The notes: generated from the letters alone by a model not told the origin. Positions 20,976-31,310 are shown, counted from the first letter of the stretch. The stretch is 41,091 nt of DNA from Tubiluchus corallicola (GCA_030141605.1 JAQGDQ010001440.1:1-41091); one strand, 5' to 3'. A program made the numbers and translations.

Positions 20976-21377
20976 TGTGAAAGTCATGTTTGAGGTTGTA
21001 GTTGAACACTTTGTAGAAAACGAATAAAACACAGTACTAAATATCTGCACAAAAATGAAAAACGTTTATTAGACTACATACATACACATGTAGAATGACT
21101 GCTAAACTGAGGACAAGAGTGTCCTGCACTGAACACTGAGAGTTAGACAGTAAGTAACATGAGGATCACGACTGCTGCACTGCACTGAGAGTGAGAGTTA
21201 GGAAATTATGCAAACTTGGCTTCACAAAAACCATTACTGTAAAATAGGGAGAGATCCAGTGAGTATGCATATTCACTGGACCGCACAATTATACTAGGGG
21301 TGAGTTTAGCTAGTAAAATGTAAAGGGATTAGTTAATAGATGGCAGCACCTAAATATATACAGTTACAATTTCCACA
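20976..21377 (-). mobile_element. solo LTR, copy 2, intronic
   Basis: 402 bp, same family as 17686-18127: starts TGTGAAAGTCATGTTTGAGG and ends AATTTCCACA. The 5-bp duplication ATATG flanks it at 20971-20975 and 21378-21382. It lacks the TATATATA segment that copy 1 has near 17940, accounting for most of its shorter length. Confidence 0.9.
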
Positions 21378-21483
21378 ATATGACTGCAATATTTCATGCA
21401 AGATCAATTAGTTAAAAATAAAATGTAGCTTCAGCAGTAAAGAAATGTGGAATGCAAAATTGATATCTAGTAATTGGTGGCAC

Positions 21484-21840
21484 TGCTCCTTCTTCTAGCT
21501 ACATCAGACCTGGTTCATGCAAGACTTATGTTTATGTTTTTCATGCTTGAGCATGTGCTAGCTGACTCCTTCTTGTAGATGCATCAGACCTGGTTCATGC
21601 AAGACTTGTTTATGTTTTTCATGCTTGAGCATGTGCTAGCTGACTCCTTCTTCTAGCTACATCAGACCTGGTTCATGCAAGACTTGTTTATGTTTTTCAT
21701 GCTTGAGCATGTGCTAGCTGACTCCTTCTTGTAGATGCATCAGACCTGGTTCATGCAAGACTTGTTTATGTTTTTCATGCTTGAGCATGTGCTAGCTGAC
21801 TCCTTCTTGTAGATGCATCAGACCTGGTTCATGCAAGTCT
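21484..21840. repeat. 78-bp minisatellite, about 4.6 copies
   Basis: Unit begins GACTCCTTCTTGTAGATGCA and contains the inverted CATGCTTGAGCATG. Copies alternate between CTTGTAGATGC and CTTCTAGCTAC forms. The array lies in the MS4A-like intron. Confidence 0.95.
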
Positions 21841-21904
21841 GAACATGCAAGTCTCAACACAGTCTGTGTAGTACAGTGACATTAAGCTACAACCGTCTTG
21901 TAAG

Positions 21905-22117
21905 GGTTAATGGCATCCGATCTAGTAGAAAAAACTACCCGCACTATCTTTGGGATCGTGGCCCGGACTTCAGCTGGATGCACTCAATTAATCGCCTGGG
22001 CCGTACTTTCATTAGGTTGACAAATCTCTTCGCGTAAAGCAAATCAAATCGTGGGCCGCACAAATTCTCTCAGCGGGCTGCAAGTGGCCCGCGGGCCGCA
22101 ATTTGCACACCCCTGGT
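21905..22117. mobile_element. hAT-type transposon right end, truncated
   Basis: The end reads GTGGCCCGCGGGCCGCAATT then TGCACACCCCTG. The CACCCCTG terminus with GGCCCGCGGGCC next to it is typical of hAT transposons. The left end and target duplication were not found, so the left limit is approximate. Confidence 0.6.
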
Positions 22118-22149
22118 GTAATTAATACTACCAGGGTTTGAAGTTAATA

Positions 22150-22395
22150 ACACGATAATATAAATAATTGTTCTCAATATGTTTATTATTGCTAGAGCAA
22201 ACAATTATCGCTGAAATGACACATCGATTTCGATATAGATGCTCTAATTGTATCGATGTTCTGTGGTGATGATCATTTATATTATCATTTCGATAATAGA
22301 CAAAAAATCAATTTTGCTTTGTATCGATTCGAAAATCTATAAAAAAAACGATTTTTCATAGATAAAACGATAATCGATTCCCATCAATACAACTA
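22150..22395. other. AT-rich block with ATCGAT words, possible MITE remnant
   Basis: Repeated TATCGAT and CGATTCGA words and an end AACGATAATCGATTCCCATC resemble a hAT-like MITE terminus. No matching left end was seen, so this is tentative. Confidence 0.3.
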
Positions 22396-22440
22396 GCAAA
22401 GAAGTAAAATGCTAGGAATGGTCAGCTGTGTCACAAGTTT

Positions 22441-23015
22441 TACTATTATTATTTATTATTTATTATTTATTATTATTATCACATTCAGTACAATATAGTG
22501 ACATTAAGCACACAGTGACATCAAAATTATTACATCTACTGTATTAAATTATTATGTTTCTTACACTATCGTTATCATAAAAGAATAATTGTACTGCAGT
22601 GGGCTAGAGAAGCAAAGGCTTGTATAAGCCCACTGTCATGTGAACCAGATAAAAAAGAATGGATGAGTGAACAAAAAAAAGAACTGGGAGAAAGGTTAGA
22701 TCACACAGGAAGGGTAGAAGGATGTGTTAGTGGAAATGGTAGGAAGAAAGATAATAGATTGTGCTATGTTGACATCAGCTCTAAAGATTTATCAATGATG
22801 CCTTGTTTGGCATAATCTGTACCAGGATTGTGGTATGACTGCTGCTGTAGGCGTGGGAAATTAGGAAGTGTTGGACTTGTTGAGAATCATTGCTCTGTAG
22901 TTCTTTTTAAATTTTGAATTGGCTGAACAGTTTTTAATTCATCATTTATGTCATTCCAAGGCCTTGGACCAACATTTGCAATTTTTGCGTACGAAATCCA
23001 GTTAGTGAAGTAAAT
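22441..23015 (-). pseudogene. LINE-E carboxyl end with ATT-repeat tail
   Basis: From 23013 the minus strand reads YAKIANVGPRPWNDINDELK and ends at a TGA at 22887. The GP-x-x-WN-x-I...LK pattern is the carboxyl end of many L2/CR1/Jockey-type reverse transcriptases. The 3' UTR continues to an ATT/TTATT microsatellite at 22441-22480. The fragment ends about 40 bp before the MS4A-like acceptor and lies antisense to that gene. Confidence 0.65.
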
Positions 23016-23056
23016 TTAGTTTAGTTTGTAAGTAAAGTCAGTTTCTGTTTTTGTAG

Positions 23057-23641
23057 ATTCTGTGTGGCTGTATTGCAATTATCACGGAAATAATAATACT
23101 GACAGACTGGTATTACTTGACCACTGGTGCTGGCATTTGGTGCGGAATTTTCTTCATTATTGCCGGAGGCTTAGGTCTTGGTGCAGCTGGGACCAGCAAA
23201 AAAAAGAAATGCTTGATCATTTCTTTCATGGTGTTAAGTATTGTTGCTGCTGTATTTGCCGCCAGTCTTCTAAGTTTAGCTTTTACATCCACGTTTCTTG
23301 AGGACTTTTCGGTTGTTTACTGGATCCAATTTGCATCAGCGTGTATGGAAATTCTGTCCTCTATTTGGTCTGCGTCCCTTTGCTGCAAAGCAGTTTGTTG
23401 CAGAACAGTGAGTAATCCAGGAGTTGTTTACTATGCACCTGGTCAACAAACTGGAGCTTTGGGTGGAACAGTAAGTAATCCAGGAGTGGTATTCTATGCA
23501 CCTGGTCAACAAAGTGGAGTTTTGGTTACACCAGGAGTGCAAGTTCAGCAGCAAACACAGTTCCAAGGACAGCAGCCAACAGGAGGGCAAGTGGGTCAGC
23601 CTCTTCATGCGTATGGTACGACAGTGCCAAATATGCAGTAG
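23057..23641 (+). CDS. MS4A/CD20-like tetraspan protein, last coding exon
   Basis: The acceptor TTTTTGTAG at 23048-23056 joins in phase 0 to the exon ending at 19358. The exon encodes 194 residues and ends at TAG 23639-23641. ILCGCIAIITEIIIL completes transmembrane segment 1. GAGIWCGIFFIIAGGLGLGA is segment 2, with the G-x-W-x-G-x-x-F-I-x-(S/A)-G pattern of the MS4A family. After a TSKKKK loop come segment 3 (CLIISFMVLSIVAAVFAASL) and segment 4 (IQFASACMEILSSIW), then a cysteine-rich CCKAVCC. The tail repeats TVSNPGVV(Y/F)YAPGQQ twice and is Gln-rich. Four segments in this order and about 268 residues in total fit MS4A proteins. One exon for segments 2-4 differs from the more divided vertebrate genes. 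A general tetraspan protein remains possible. Confidence 0.8.
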   Translation: MLCGCIAIITEIIILTDWYYLTTGAGIWCGIFFIIAGGLGLGAAGTSKKKKCLIISFMVLSIVAAVFAASLLSLAFTSTFLEDFSVVYWIQFASACMEILSSIWSASLCCKAVCCRTVSNPGVVYYAPGQQTGALGGTVSNPGVVFYAPGQQSGVLVTPGVQVQQQTQFQGQQPTGGQVGQPLHAYGTTVPNMQ

Positions 23642-23657
23642 AAATATATATATATAT

Positions 23658-23980
23658 ATGACTACCCTGCCATCAAATTTAAAACAAATCGAGTCTTTTG
23701 ACAAATTCAAATCAAAATTAAAAATACATACATTAAATCGATTTGAAAACCCAACATACGTAAACGATAATATATATTCATCAACAAAATTTATTTACCC
23801 GCGTCCATTTTAAATTACATGTATATATATTGTATATAGTCTATTATAATTTGCGTGTAACATTATAATGTATATTTTGTTTTAAATTTTTGGCACAGTA
23901 GTTCTTAGTTTGCACTGGATGCATTTGCCTTTAATAGTTGTGTGAATTTTATTCTCATGCTGCGATGTTCTTTTATGCTT
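23658..23980 (+). pseudogene. LINE-A-like 3' end abutting the MS4A-like stop codon
   Basis: After a TA run at 23645-23658 the plus strand reads LPSNLKQIESFDKFKSKLKI, the same carboxyl pattern as LPTSLKHSSSLSIFKSKLKN at 39818-40156. The TAGTTTGCACTGGATGCATT block near 23907 matches the LINE-A 3' UTR. The remnant starts about 17 bp after the gene's stop codon and so probably forms its 3' UTR. No AATAAA was seen in it. Confidence 0.6.
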
Positions 23981-24012
23981 TTATAGTTGTGAATATCGAT
24001 TTTTAATTTGTA

Positions 24013-24180
24013 GATGTAGATTTTCTAGTTTGCCATTTTATCAAAATTTTTAGTCTATTGTTATTGGTTTAAATCAAAATAACTATTAACATATCAAATA
24101 ACTGTAAGTTTTAAAATTTTATTAATTTTAAAGGCAGAAAATATTCTCGTATCCCACGGGATACAACGGGTATGAAAGGG
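24013..24180 (+). mobile_element. piggyBac-like MITE, truncated copy 3
   Basis: Only the right third of the element remains: TTTTCTAGTTTGCCATTTTA to TATCCCACGGGATAC and ATGAAAGGG, followed by TTAA at 24181-24184. The left border merges with the LINE-A remnant, so the 5' part was lost or replaced. Confidence 0.8.
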
Positions 24181-24319
24181 TTAACTCAGATTCTCGTGAT
24201 AGTACGAAAATTTGTTCAATTGGTTTAGGTCATCGATCGACCTTGGTGCCTTAATATCATCATTAACGTTACTGTCAATTATGGAAATTTTGACACAGGA
24301 ATTTTGATCGAAAGTAGTG

Positions 24320-24400
24320 CATGCAAAAAAGCCTGGAAAACCCTGGATTTGAACCAGTAGCCTTGGTTTACAAGTACAGTGCCATGACAGCTAGTATGCA
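24320..24400 (-). repeat. tRNA-like/SINE-like fragment
   Basis: The minus strand has a B-box GGTTCAAATCC within a good T-arm hairpin (CTGG-TTCAAAT-CCAG), preceded by a CATGGCACTGTACTTGTAAA segment and followed by a T6 run. The A-box match is weak. It is probably a tRNA-derived SINE head. The window 24185-24319 has nothing else. Confidence 0.4.
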
Positions 24401-24652
24401 TAGCCCGTGTGATGCGTTTATCTGGTTTATTTCATTATTTCACAAGCATTGTTTGAAATTGTGGTTAAACAATGGAGTTAGCCTGTTTTGCTTAGACATG
24501 GTAAAAATAGCATTTTGTGAGCAAACCTGAGATTTTTAAATTGTAATTGATCAAACAACGTCAACGCCACACTGCGCGAAGATGTGCCATGTTGCTGTAG
24601 CAAAAGTTCTTTATGGTTTCTCCCTTACACACAGTGGTACAGGGTCGTACGT

Positions 24653-24914
24653 AAGAAGACCGAAGAGAAGAAAATGGGTGTGGTGGAGATGAGGATGTTG
24701 AGATAGATGGTGGGAATAACAAGAAGAGATAAAATTAGAAATAATAATATCAGAGGAACAGTAAAAGTAGTGGAAGCCTCGCAAGATTGCGATGGTATGG
24801 AGACCTGAAAAGAAGAGTCGGTGAAGATCATGTGGGAAGGGAAGACATAAATGAAGAGATGGTCAACAACAGGAATGCGTGGAGAAGACTCATTCACAAC
24901 GGCGACCCCGCATA
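24653..24914 (+). pseudogene. degenerate RTE-like LINE carboxyl end
   Basis: One plus-strand frame reads KKMGVVEMRMLR, then a TAG where a Trp is expected, then MVGITRRDKIRNNNIRGTVK. After a frameshift another frame reads RLRWYGDLKRRVGED and ends WRRLIHNGDPA with a TAG at 24912-24914. The order MLRWM...TRRDKIRN..IR...RLRWYGH(V/L)xRR is the known carboxyl region of RTE-type and related non-LTR elements. Stops and frameshifts show that it is dead. Confidence 0.7.
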
Positions 24915-25019
24915 GGGAAAAGCTGGGAAGGAGAAGATCTGTGTTAAAATGTACACATTTTACTGTACTTCAAAATGGGGGTAGAATGTGAAAACTCATG
25001 CGGTTTTGTCCTAAGTTGA

Positions 25020-25915
25020 ATCAAAGTTTCTCAAAAGAAAAGATGCGCCATATTACTTGTTTGAAACTCAGTATAAAATGAAACATTTTCCCAAAATTTC
25101 CACCAAGTTCTAATCCTCTCAAAAGAAAAGATGCGCCATATTACTTGTTTGAAACTCAGTATAAAATGAAACCTTTTCCCAAAATTTCCACCAAGTTCTA
25201 ATTCTCTCAACAGAAAAGATGCGCCATATTACTTGTTTGAAACTCAGTATAAAATGAAACCTTTTCCCAAAATTTCCACCAAGTTCTAATCCTCTCAACA
25301 GAAAAGATGCGCCATATTACTTGTTTGAAACTCAGTATAAAATGAAACCTTTTCCCAAAATTTCCACCAAGTTCTAATTCTCTCAACAGAAAAGATGCGC
25401 CATATTACTTGTTTGAAACTCAGTATAAAACGAAACCTTTTCCCAAAATTTCCACCAAGTTCTAATTCTCTCAACAGAAAAGATGCGCCATATTACTTGT
25501 TTGAAACTCAGTATAAAATGAAACCTTTTCCCAAAATTTCCACCAAGTTCTAATTCTCTCAACAGAAAAGATGCGCCATATTACTTGTTTGAAACTCAGT
25601 ATAAAATGAAACCTTTTCCCAAAATTTCCACCAAGTTCTAATTCTCTCAACAGAAAAGATGCGCCATATTACTTGTTTGAAACTCAGTATAAAATGAAAC
25701 CTTTTCTCAAAATTTCCACCAAGTTCTAATTCTCTCAACAGAAAAGATGCGCCATATTACTTGTTTGAAACTCAGTATAAAATGAAACCTTTTCCCAAAA
25801 TTTCCCGCAAGTTCTAATCCTCTCAACAGAAAAGATGCGCCATATTACTTGTTTGAAACTCAGTATAAAACGAAACATTTTCCCAAAATTTCCCGCAAGT
25901 TCTAATCCTCTCAGT
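25020..25915. repeat. 88-bp minisatellite, about 10 copies
   Basis: Unit contains AAAGATGCGCCATATTACTT, GTTTGAAACTCAGTATAAAA, TGAAACCTTTTCCCAAAATT and a CTCTCAACAG junction. Copies are very similar. The few changes (CCGCAAG for CACCAAG, ACGAAAC for ATGAAAC) are concentrated in the last units. Confidence 0.97.
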
Positions 25916-26385
25916 TCGACTAGCTTATCACTTTCTGTCAGCTTAAACTTTGACTAAGCAAATGATTCGCATTACTGCCCTCTTGTGGCAAATCTGTGAG
26001 AACAATTCGTGCAAAAGGCAAAATTGACGAAGTTGAAACCGTCAGAAATTCGAGTGCCTTTTTTTGCTGATTATGCCCTTTGAAAGCATAATCTCTTCTA
26101 ATAGACGGATTACCGTCTCAGTAAACCTCACGTTTCTAACGAGATTTGTAAAATCACGTAAAGCCCGTTTCACACAGAAGACGCGCGGCAAATTTCCTCG
26201 TGAAAAACTGTTTAGTCCCATTTCACAGTGCGGACCCCATTTCTCCTTGCGTCCTCACTGTAAAAAAAGGTGTTCACGAGATTCCCTTCGAAAATGGAAT
26301 ATTTTGGTTTGTTAAGCTCATTTCACACCTCAATTTTCATTATAGTTTTTTCGTGAGAAATTTTGCTGTCAACTAGAAGCTAGGC
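25916..26385. other. no feature recognised
   Basis: Unique-looking sequence. An 83-residue frame at 26064-26315 has no recognisable similarity. Confidence 0.35.
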
Positions 26386-26389
26386 GTTC

Positions 26390-26551
26390 AAGTAAGTGAG
26401 TGAGTGAGTGAGTGAGTGAGTGAGTGAGTGAGCAAGTAAGCAAGCAAGTAAGAAAATGGATGAGTGAGTGAGTCGGTAAGTAAGTAAGAAAGTAAGTAGG
26501 TAAGTAAGTAAGTAGGTAAGTATGTAGGTAAGTAAGTAGGTAAGTAAGTAG

Positions 26552-26595
<44 letters not shown>

Positions 26596-26945
26596 GCAAG
26601 TAAGTAAGTAAGTAAGTACGTAAGTAAGTAAGTAAGTAAACAAGAAAGTAAGTAAGTAAGTAAACAAGAAAGTAAGTCAGTAAGCAAGTAAGCAAGCAAG
26701 CAAGCAAGTAAGAAACTAGCAAGTAAGTAAGCAAGTAAGCAAGCAAGTAAGTAGGTAAGTAGGTAGGTAGGTAGGTAGGTAGGTAGGTAGGTAGGTAGGT
26801 AGGTAGGTATCAAGCAATCAAGCAAGCAAGTACGTTAGTAAGTATGTACGCAAGCAAGCAAGCAAACAGTAAGCCAGAAAACAAGAAAGTAAGTAAGTAA
26901 GTAATTAAGTAAGTTAGTAAGTCAGTAAGTAAACAAGCAAGTAAA
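26390..26945. repeat. tetranucleotide array (AAGT, AAGC, AGTG, GTAG)
   Basis: About 550 bp of 4-bp units. Pure blocks of AGTG, AAGT, AAGC and GTAG follow one another. Leu/Thr/Tyr-rich frames on the minus strand are by-products of the tetranucleotide. Confidence 0.97.
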
Positions 26946-27440
26946 CAAGCAAGTCTGCAGGTCGACGACACTAGCGCTGTCACATCCCAGAACTGGTGTT
27001 ATTATTATTGACTTCCCAATCGCAGTAATATTACATGAAATGTGATTGTTGGTGAGTCGGTTTATACACCAGAAAACTGCTGAAGACAGACAGATGGACA
27101 GACAAACACAAGTGCAAACAGAATGCGCTTACTACACATTAATGTATGACGACTAAAACAAGTTTGCAATAGCAATTAAGCACAACTAAGCCCCATCACC
27201 ACTAAGCCACTAACCAAATGCCCTGGAAGGAAGCCAGGTGGCTCAAAATTGACAATCAACTACTTGGCTTCTTTTCGTAACGTTTTCCACGACTCGTCAC
27301 AATGATAAAATAAACGATTTCCATAAAGCAGACAGATTAAGCACAAGTTAAGAGGGCTTAGTAGTGGATTAAGACCGGATTAGTTCGCATGAAGCCCAAA
27401 GTGCGCGAAAACACTTAACATTCAGTGATTTATGCTTAGG
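26946..27440. other. no feature recognised
   Basis: Unique-looking spacer with a few ACTAAGC words. No gene or repeat supported. Confidence 0.35.
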
Positions 27441-27441
27441 A

Positions 27442-27638
27442 CGGATCATGTGGCGGATCACGGGGAGAATCAAGCGGCGGATCACGAGGTGAATCAAGCG
27501 GCGGATCACGGGGAGAATCAAGCGGCGGATCACGGGGTGAATCAAGCGGCGGATCACGAGGTGAATCAAGCGGCGGATCACGGGGAGAATCAAGCGGCGG
27601 ATCACGGGGTGAATCAAAGCGGTATCACGTGACGGATC
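27442..27638. repeat. 24-bp minisatellite with three-unit order
   Basis: Unit CGGCGGATCACGGGGAGAAT plus CAAG, about 8 copies. Translated, the units alternate DHGENQAA, DHEVNQAA and DHGVNQAA. The last six units repeat the order EVN, GEN, GVN twice, so a 72-bp block duplicated. The locus is GC-rich compared with its flanks. Confidence 0.95.
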
Positions 27639-27668
27639 ACGTGAATTAGAACTTCTGTCTAAGGGTGT

Positions 27669-28094
27669 TGTGAAAGTCATGTTTGAAGTTGTTGTTCACT
27701 CACTTTGTTATGATTGAGTTTAGGCACAGAAGTATGAACAAGAATAAAAAATCTATAATACATATTTGCACTGCACACAACAGAAAAGTGTTTATTAAAA
27801 CTACAGACACCTGAGTAGCTTGACTGCTGCATTGAACACTGAGAGTTAGAGAGAGAGACACATGAGTAGCATGACTGCTGCACTGGACTGAGAGTGAGAG
27901 TGACTAGAAAGTAAAAACAGTCAGTATATATAGGTATAGGTGACCTATACAGACTTGCAAAGGCTTCACAACAACCATTACTTTAAAATAGGGAGAGGAC
28001 CAGTGTGTATGCATTCACTGGACCATACAATTATACTGGGGGTAAGTCAGCTGGTAGAATGTAACAGGATTATCCAATAGATGGCAGCACCACA
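27669..28094 (-). mobile_element. solo LTR, copy 3
   Basis: 426 bp, same family as 17686 and 20976: starts TGTGAAAGTCATGTTTGAAG and ends GCAGCACCACA. GGTGT flanks it (27664-27668, 28095-28099). The stretch just before the terminus, present in the other copies, is deleted, and the first 60 bp are more diverged. It is therefore probably an older insertion. Confidence 0.85.
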
Positions 28095-28119
28095 GGTGTG
28101 TATCAACAGGCGTACGAGG

Positions 28120-28470
28120 CAGAGGGTCTGGGGGGTGGGGGGGGGGCGTTTGCCCCCTATGGTGCAAATGAATTGCGCAAATAATTCTGTTTTAAAATTT
28201 CACTGTTATCTACAAACGCTGCGAAACGGTCATCGCTGGAGTTTAAATAGAAACGTTTTATACAGCGTTACTGCTGACTCAAGCTCTGTATGCAATAAGA
28301 CAGATAAAATTTTAAGACGTACGTTTTAGCTTTGTGTCAGTAAAAGAGTTTTTGTGCTTTAAGTGTTCAGGTGCCGATTACGGTAACGGCACTGCCTTTG
28401 AAAATGTGGCACAGTTACCTGGCGTGTGTAGCCTAGCCGTACGGGGCGGGGAAGGGGGGGGGGGTGAGGG
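28120..28470 (+). repeat. repeat E copy 3 between G-rich runs
   Basis: 28185-28360 matches 6175-6395 (ACGGTCATCGCTGGAGTTTA, TATACAGCGTTACTGCTGAC). Runs of 10 G at 28139-28148 and 28453-28462 border it, and both are followed by GCAAATAATTCTG-type sequence. This suggests a local duplication of the flank. G runs could form quadruplexes. Confidence 0.6.
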
Positions 28471-28639
28471 GGCGTGGCAAAGGAATTGAGGGCAAAAGCT
28501 GGTTATTTTCAAGGCAAATAATTCTGCTTAAAATTTTCAGAATTTAAGCTTTTATTATTCAAAATTTATTTAAGTACTGTATTACGTTTGTAGTGGTTGA
28601 AGTTAAACTGTTTCGTGAATGACGGTTTGTTTTTACAGG

Positions 28640-28885
28640 AAGACGGGATGATTTTTCATAAACTACCCCATTTTCAAGTCCGATGAAAGTATACATTTTA
28701 ACACAATTAATATTGCAAAAGCGTTTCTCATAATTACATAATAAATTAAAAACTTAATGAACGGCGGGCGAGCTCAGCTATTGACGACGTCACAAACTAA
28801 CATAATTTTCAACACCAAAAATATTTCACGAGCGAGTTGCACGTGTTTGCGAAAGCGAAAATTTAGGTACAGTGCATCAGTGTGA
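28640..28885 (+). repeat. dispersed repeat D, copy 1 (partial)
   Basis: Shares CATTTTAACAC(A/G)ATTAAT, AACGGCGGGCGAG, TTGACGACGTCACAAAC and GCACGTGTTTGCGAAAG with 33830-34060 and, inverted, with 31050-31310. The coding-like half found in the other copies is absent here. Confidence 0.75.
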
Positions 28886-28903
28886 GTAACATCACAAACT
28901 AAA

Positions 28904-28976
28904 ATTGTTGCTGCTCCTGCTGTTGGTGCTGCAGTTGTTGTTGCAGTTGTTGCTGCTGCTGTGGTGCTGCTGCTGC

Positions 28977-29046
<70 letters not shown>

Positions 29047-29047
29047 G
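28904..29047. repeat. TTG/TGC trinucleotide microsatellite
   Basis: (TTG)n with a TGC-rich start. Poly-Cys, Leu or Thr frames are by-products of the triplet. Confidence 0.95.
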
Positions 29048-29576
29048 CTACATGGCGGTTTCTTTCTTTCTTCTTCTGATTTTCCATTTTTTCTTCATAC
29101 TTAATATTTTTCTTTCCTTAGTACAGTTACTTCATCTTACGCATCTGCATTTGCTATAAGTACGGATTTAAAGTATTTTACGAAGTTAAATACGGATTAA
29201 TACGGATTTTTTTGCACGTTTAAACATTTCCAAGATGTTTTACCTCTCATTGTACAATTCAGCGAGGGAAGCCGATTAAACTTGCTACTTTGAAACGTGA
29301 AGTAAAGCATGGCGACTTTCTCACGTAGTTTGGCGTCATTACAAAAACTTGCGTGACTTGGATAAGGGTAAATTAAGTCAGATTTTTCCCGCAAACAGGC
29401 TTTATAACAAGGTAGTCAAGTACTCGAGGGAATGAAAGGATTGTAGCACAACGTCTTGTGCATTAAGTAAACAGACCGGACTCTGTTTTAAAGCAAAACC
29501 GGATCCAATCTTAAACTGTAGATCAAAACAATCTACTCATTAAAATTTTGAAAGGAATTTTGTTTAAGTCTTTCAA
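29048..29576. other. no gene recognised
   Basis: AT-rich. The GGATCCAATCTTAAA block near 29501 recurs at 17081, and a diverged form lies near 30670, indicating a short dispersed repeat. Confidence 0.4.
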
Positions 29577-30252
29577 AGAGTTTAGCACAAGGTTGCACTT
29601 TGAGGCTACCATAGTTTAGCGTAAGGTTGTACTTTGAGGCTACCATAGTTTAGCGCAAGGTTGCACTTTGAGGCTACCATAGTTTATCGTTAGATTGCTC
29701 GTTGAGGCTACCATAGTTTGGCATAAGGTTGCACGTTGAGGCTACTATAGTTTATCGTAAAGTTGCACGTTGAGGCTACCATAATTTAGCGTAAAGTTGC
29801 ACGTTGAGGCTACCATAGTTTAGCGTAAGGTTGCACTTTGAGGCTACCATAGTTTACCGTAAGGTTGCACATTGAGGCATAGTTTAGCGTAAGGTTGCAC
29901 ATTGAGGTTTCCATAGTTTAGCGTAAGGTTGCACATTGAGGCTTCCATAGTTTAGCGTAAGGTTGCACATTGAGGCTACCATAGTTTAGCGTAAGGTTGC
30001 ACATTGAGGCTTCCGTAGTTTAGCGTAAGGTTGCACATTGAGGCTTCCATAGTTTAGCGTAAGGTTGCACATTGAGGCTACCATAGTTTAGCCTAAGGTT
30101 GCACATTGAGGCTTCCATAGTTTAGCCTAAGGTTGCACATTGAGGCTTCCATAGTTTAGCCTAAGGTTGCACATTGAGGCTTCCATAGTTTAGCCTAAGG
30201 TTGCACATTGAGGCTTCCATAGTTTAGCCTAAGGTTGCACATTGACGCTACC
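29577..30252. repeat. 34-bp minisatellite, about 20 copies
   Basis: Unit CATAGTTTAGCGTAAGGTTG plus CACATTGAGGCTTC (or CTAC). Units with GCGTAAGG dominate the left and centre. Those with GCCTAAGG are grouped at the right end (30090-30235), so a variant spread locally. Confidence 0.95.
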
Positions 30253-30580
30253 ATAGTAACTATCATTCTCACATCGTATCCTCTTCTTTTCTCGTTTTAG
30301 CAACTACATTTTTTACATATTCCATTTCTGCATACTTTTTCTATATAGATTCTTCTCCTTTTTTCTATTTCAGATTCTGCAGTACTTACAAGCTATTATA
30401 AGCTTCTCGAATTGCTGCAGTTGTATAATCATTAATAGATACTAATTGTTATCATTATACCTGTTAGCATGAACTAAAATTATGCAATCATGTACATTAT
30501 ATGTATGTAAAAGGTATGTTACTATGATATACTATTGATGTGAAATAAACTAATTGAAAATTTAAAAATTGGAAATTGGT
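30253..30580 (+). repeat. possible retroelement 3' UTR
   Basis: AT-rich sequence ending TGTGAAATAAACTAATTGAA with short A/T repeats resembles a non-LTR 3' UTR on the plus strand. No coding similarity. From 30581 to 30769 nothing else is visible. Confidence 0.35.
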
Positions 30581-30769
30581 ATATAATTGTGTATGGAAAG
30601 TTTTGGGGCATGTAATTTAAATTCTCTTTGAATCCCTTTTGAAACTGTTCAGAGCTAAAAGCAAAATCTGACCCAATCATTAATTGTAGGTCAACACAAT
30701 CTACTCTTTAAAATGTACAAAACAATCCCAAACTACTCCAAAACAATCTACTTTACACTATTTTTTTCA

Positions 30770-31310
30770 AAAATGACTTGCGTGAAAGAATTATTACCAC
30801 ACAAACACAATTTCACGTTCGCGCCACTAGTTCTTCACTGTTACATGCATTTCATCATTCGCTAGTTAGACGGACACTAGCGCCTGTATGTTGGAAACGC
30901 ATTGCACAAAAAACAGGTGCTGTACCTCTCAGTTCAGATGTGTTAGTTTGTGATAGACCGCACACATTCGACAACCCATGCGTGAGTAAAGCTGTACATT
31001 TAAAATTTGTATTTTTATCTCAAAACTTGCCTAGTTTTAGTACAACACATTGAATCCCTTACAGCAGCGCTGAACTTCAATTTTTGCTTTCACAAACACG
31101 TGCAAAATGCTCGTGGAATATTTTTGCTGCTGAATTATTATGTTAGTTTGTGATGTCATCAATAGTTGGGCTCGCCCGCCATTAATTAAGTTTTTAATCT
31201 ACGGTTTAATTATCAGAAACGCTTTTGCAGTATTAATTGTGTTAAAATGTATACTTTTTAATGGGGTAGGTAAATTAAAAAATCATCTTGTGTTATTTTA
31301 ACTTCACCTG
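30770..31310 (-). repeat. dispersed repeat D, copy 2 (inverted), with conserved peptide
   Basis: Inverted relative to 33830-34345. An open frame on the plus strand includes SSLLHAFHHSLVRRTLAP and QKTGAVPLSSDVLVCD. The same peptide, with a few substitutions, is encoded on the minus strand at 34127-34345. The rest (31090-31310) contains the shared GATGTCATCAATAGTTGG, TTAATTAAG and TAATTATCAGAAACG blocks. Which protein it came from is unknown. Confidence 0.7.

Noticed and set aside
26369-26825. Leu/Thr/Tyr-rich proteins of up to 145 residues on the minus strand
   Set aside because: Translation of a tetranucleotide array.
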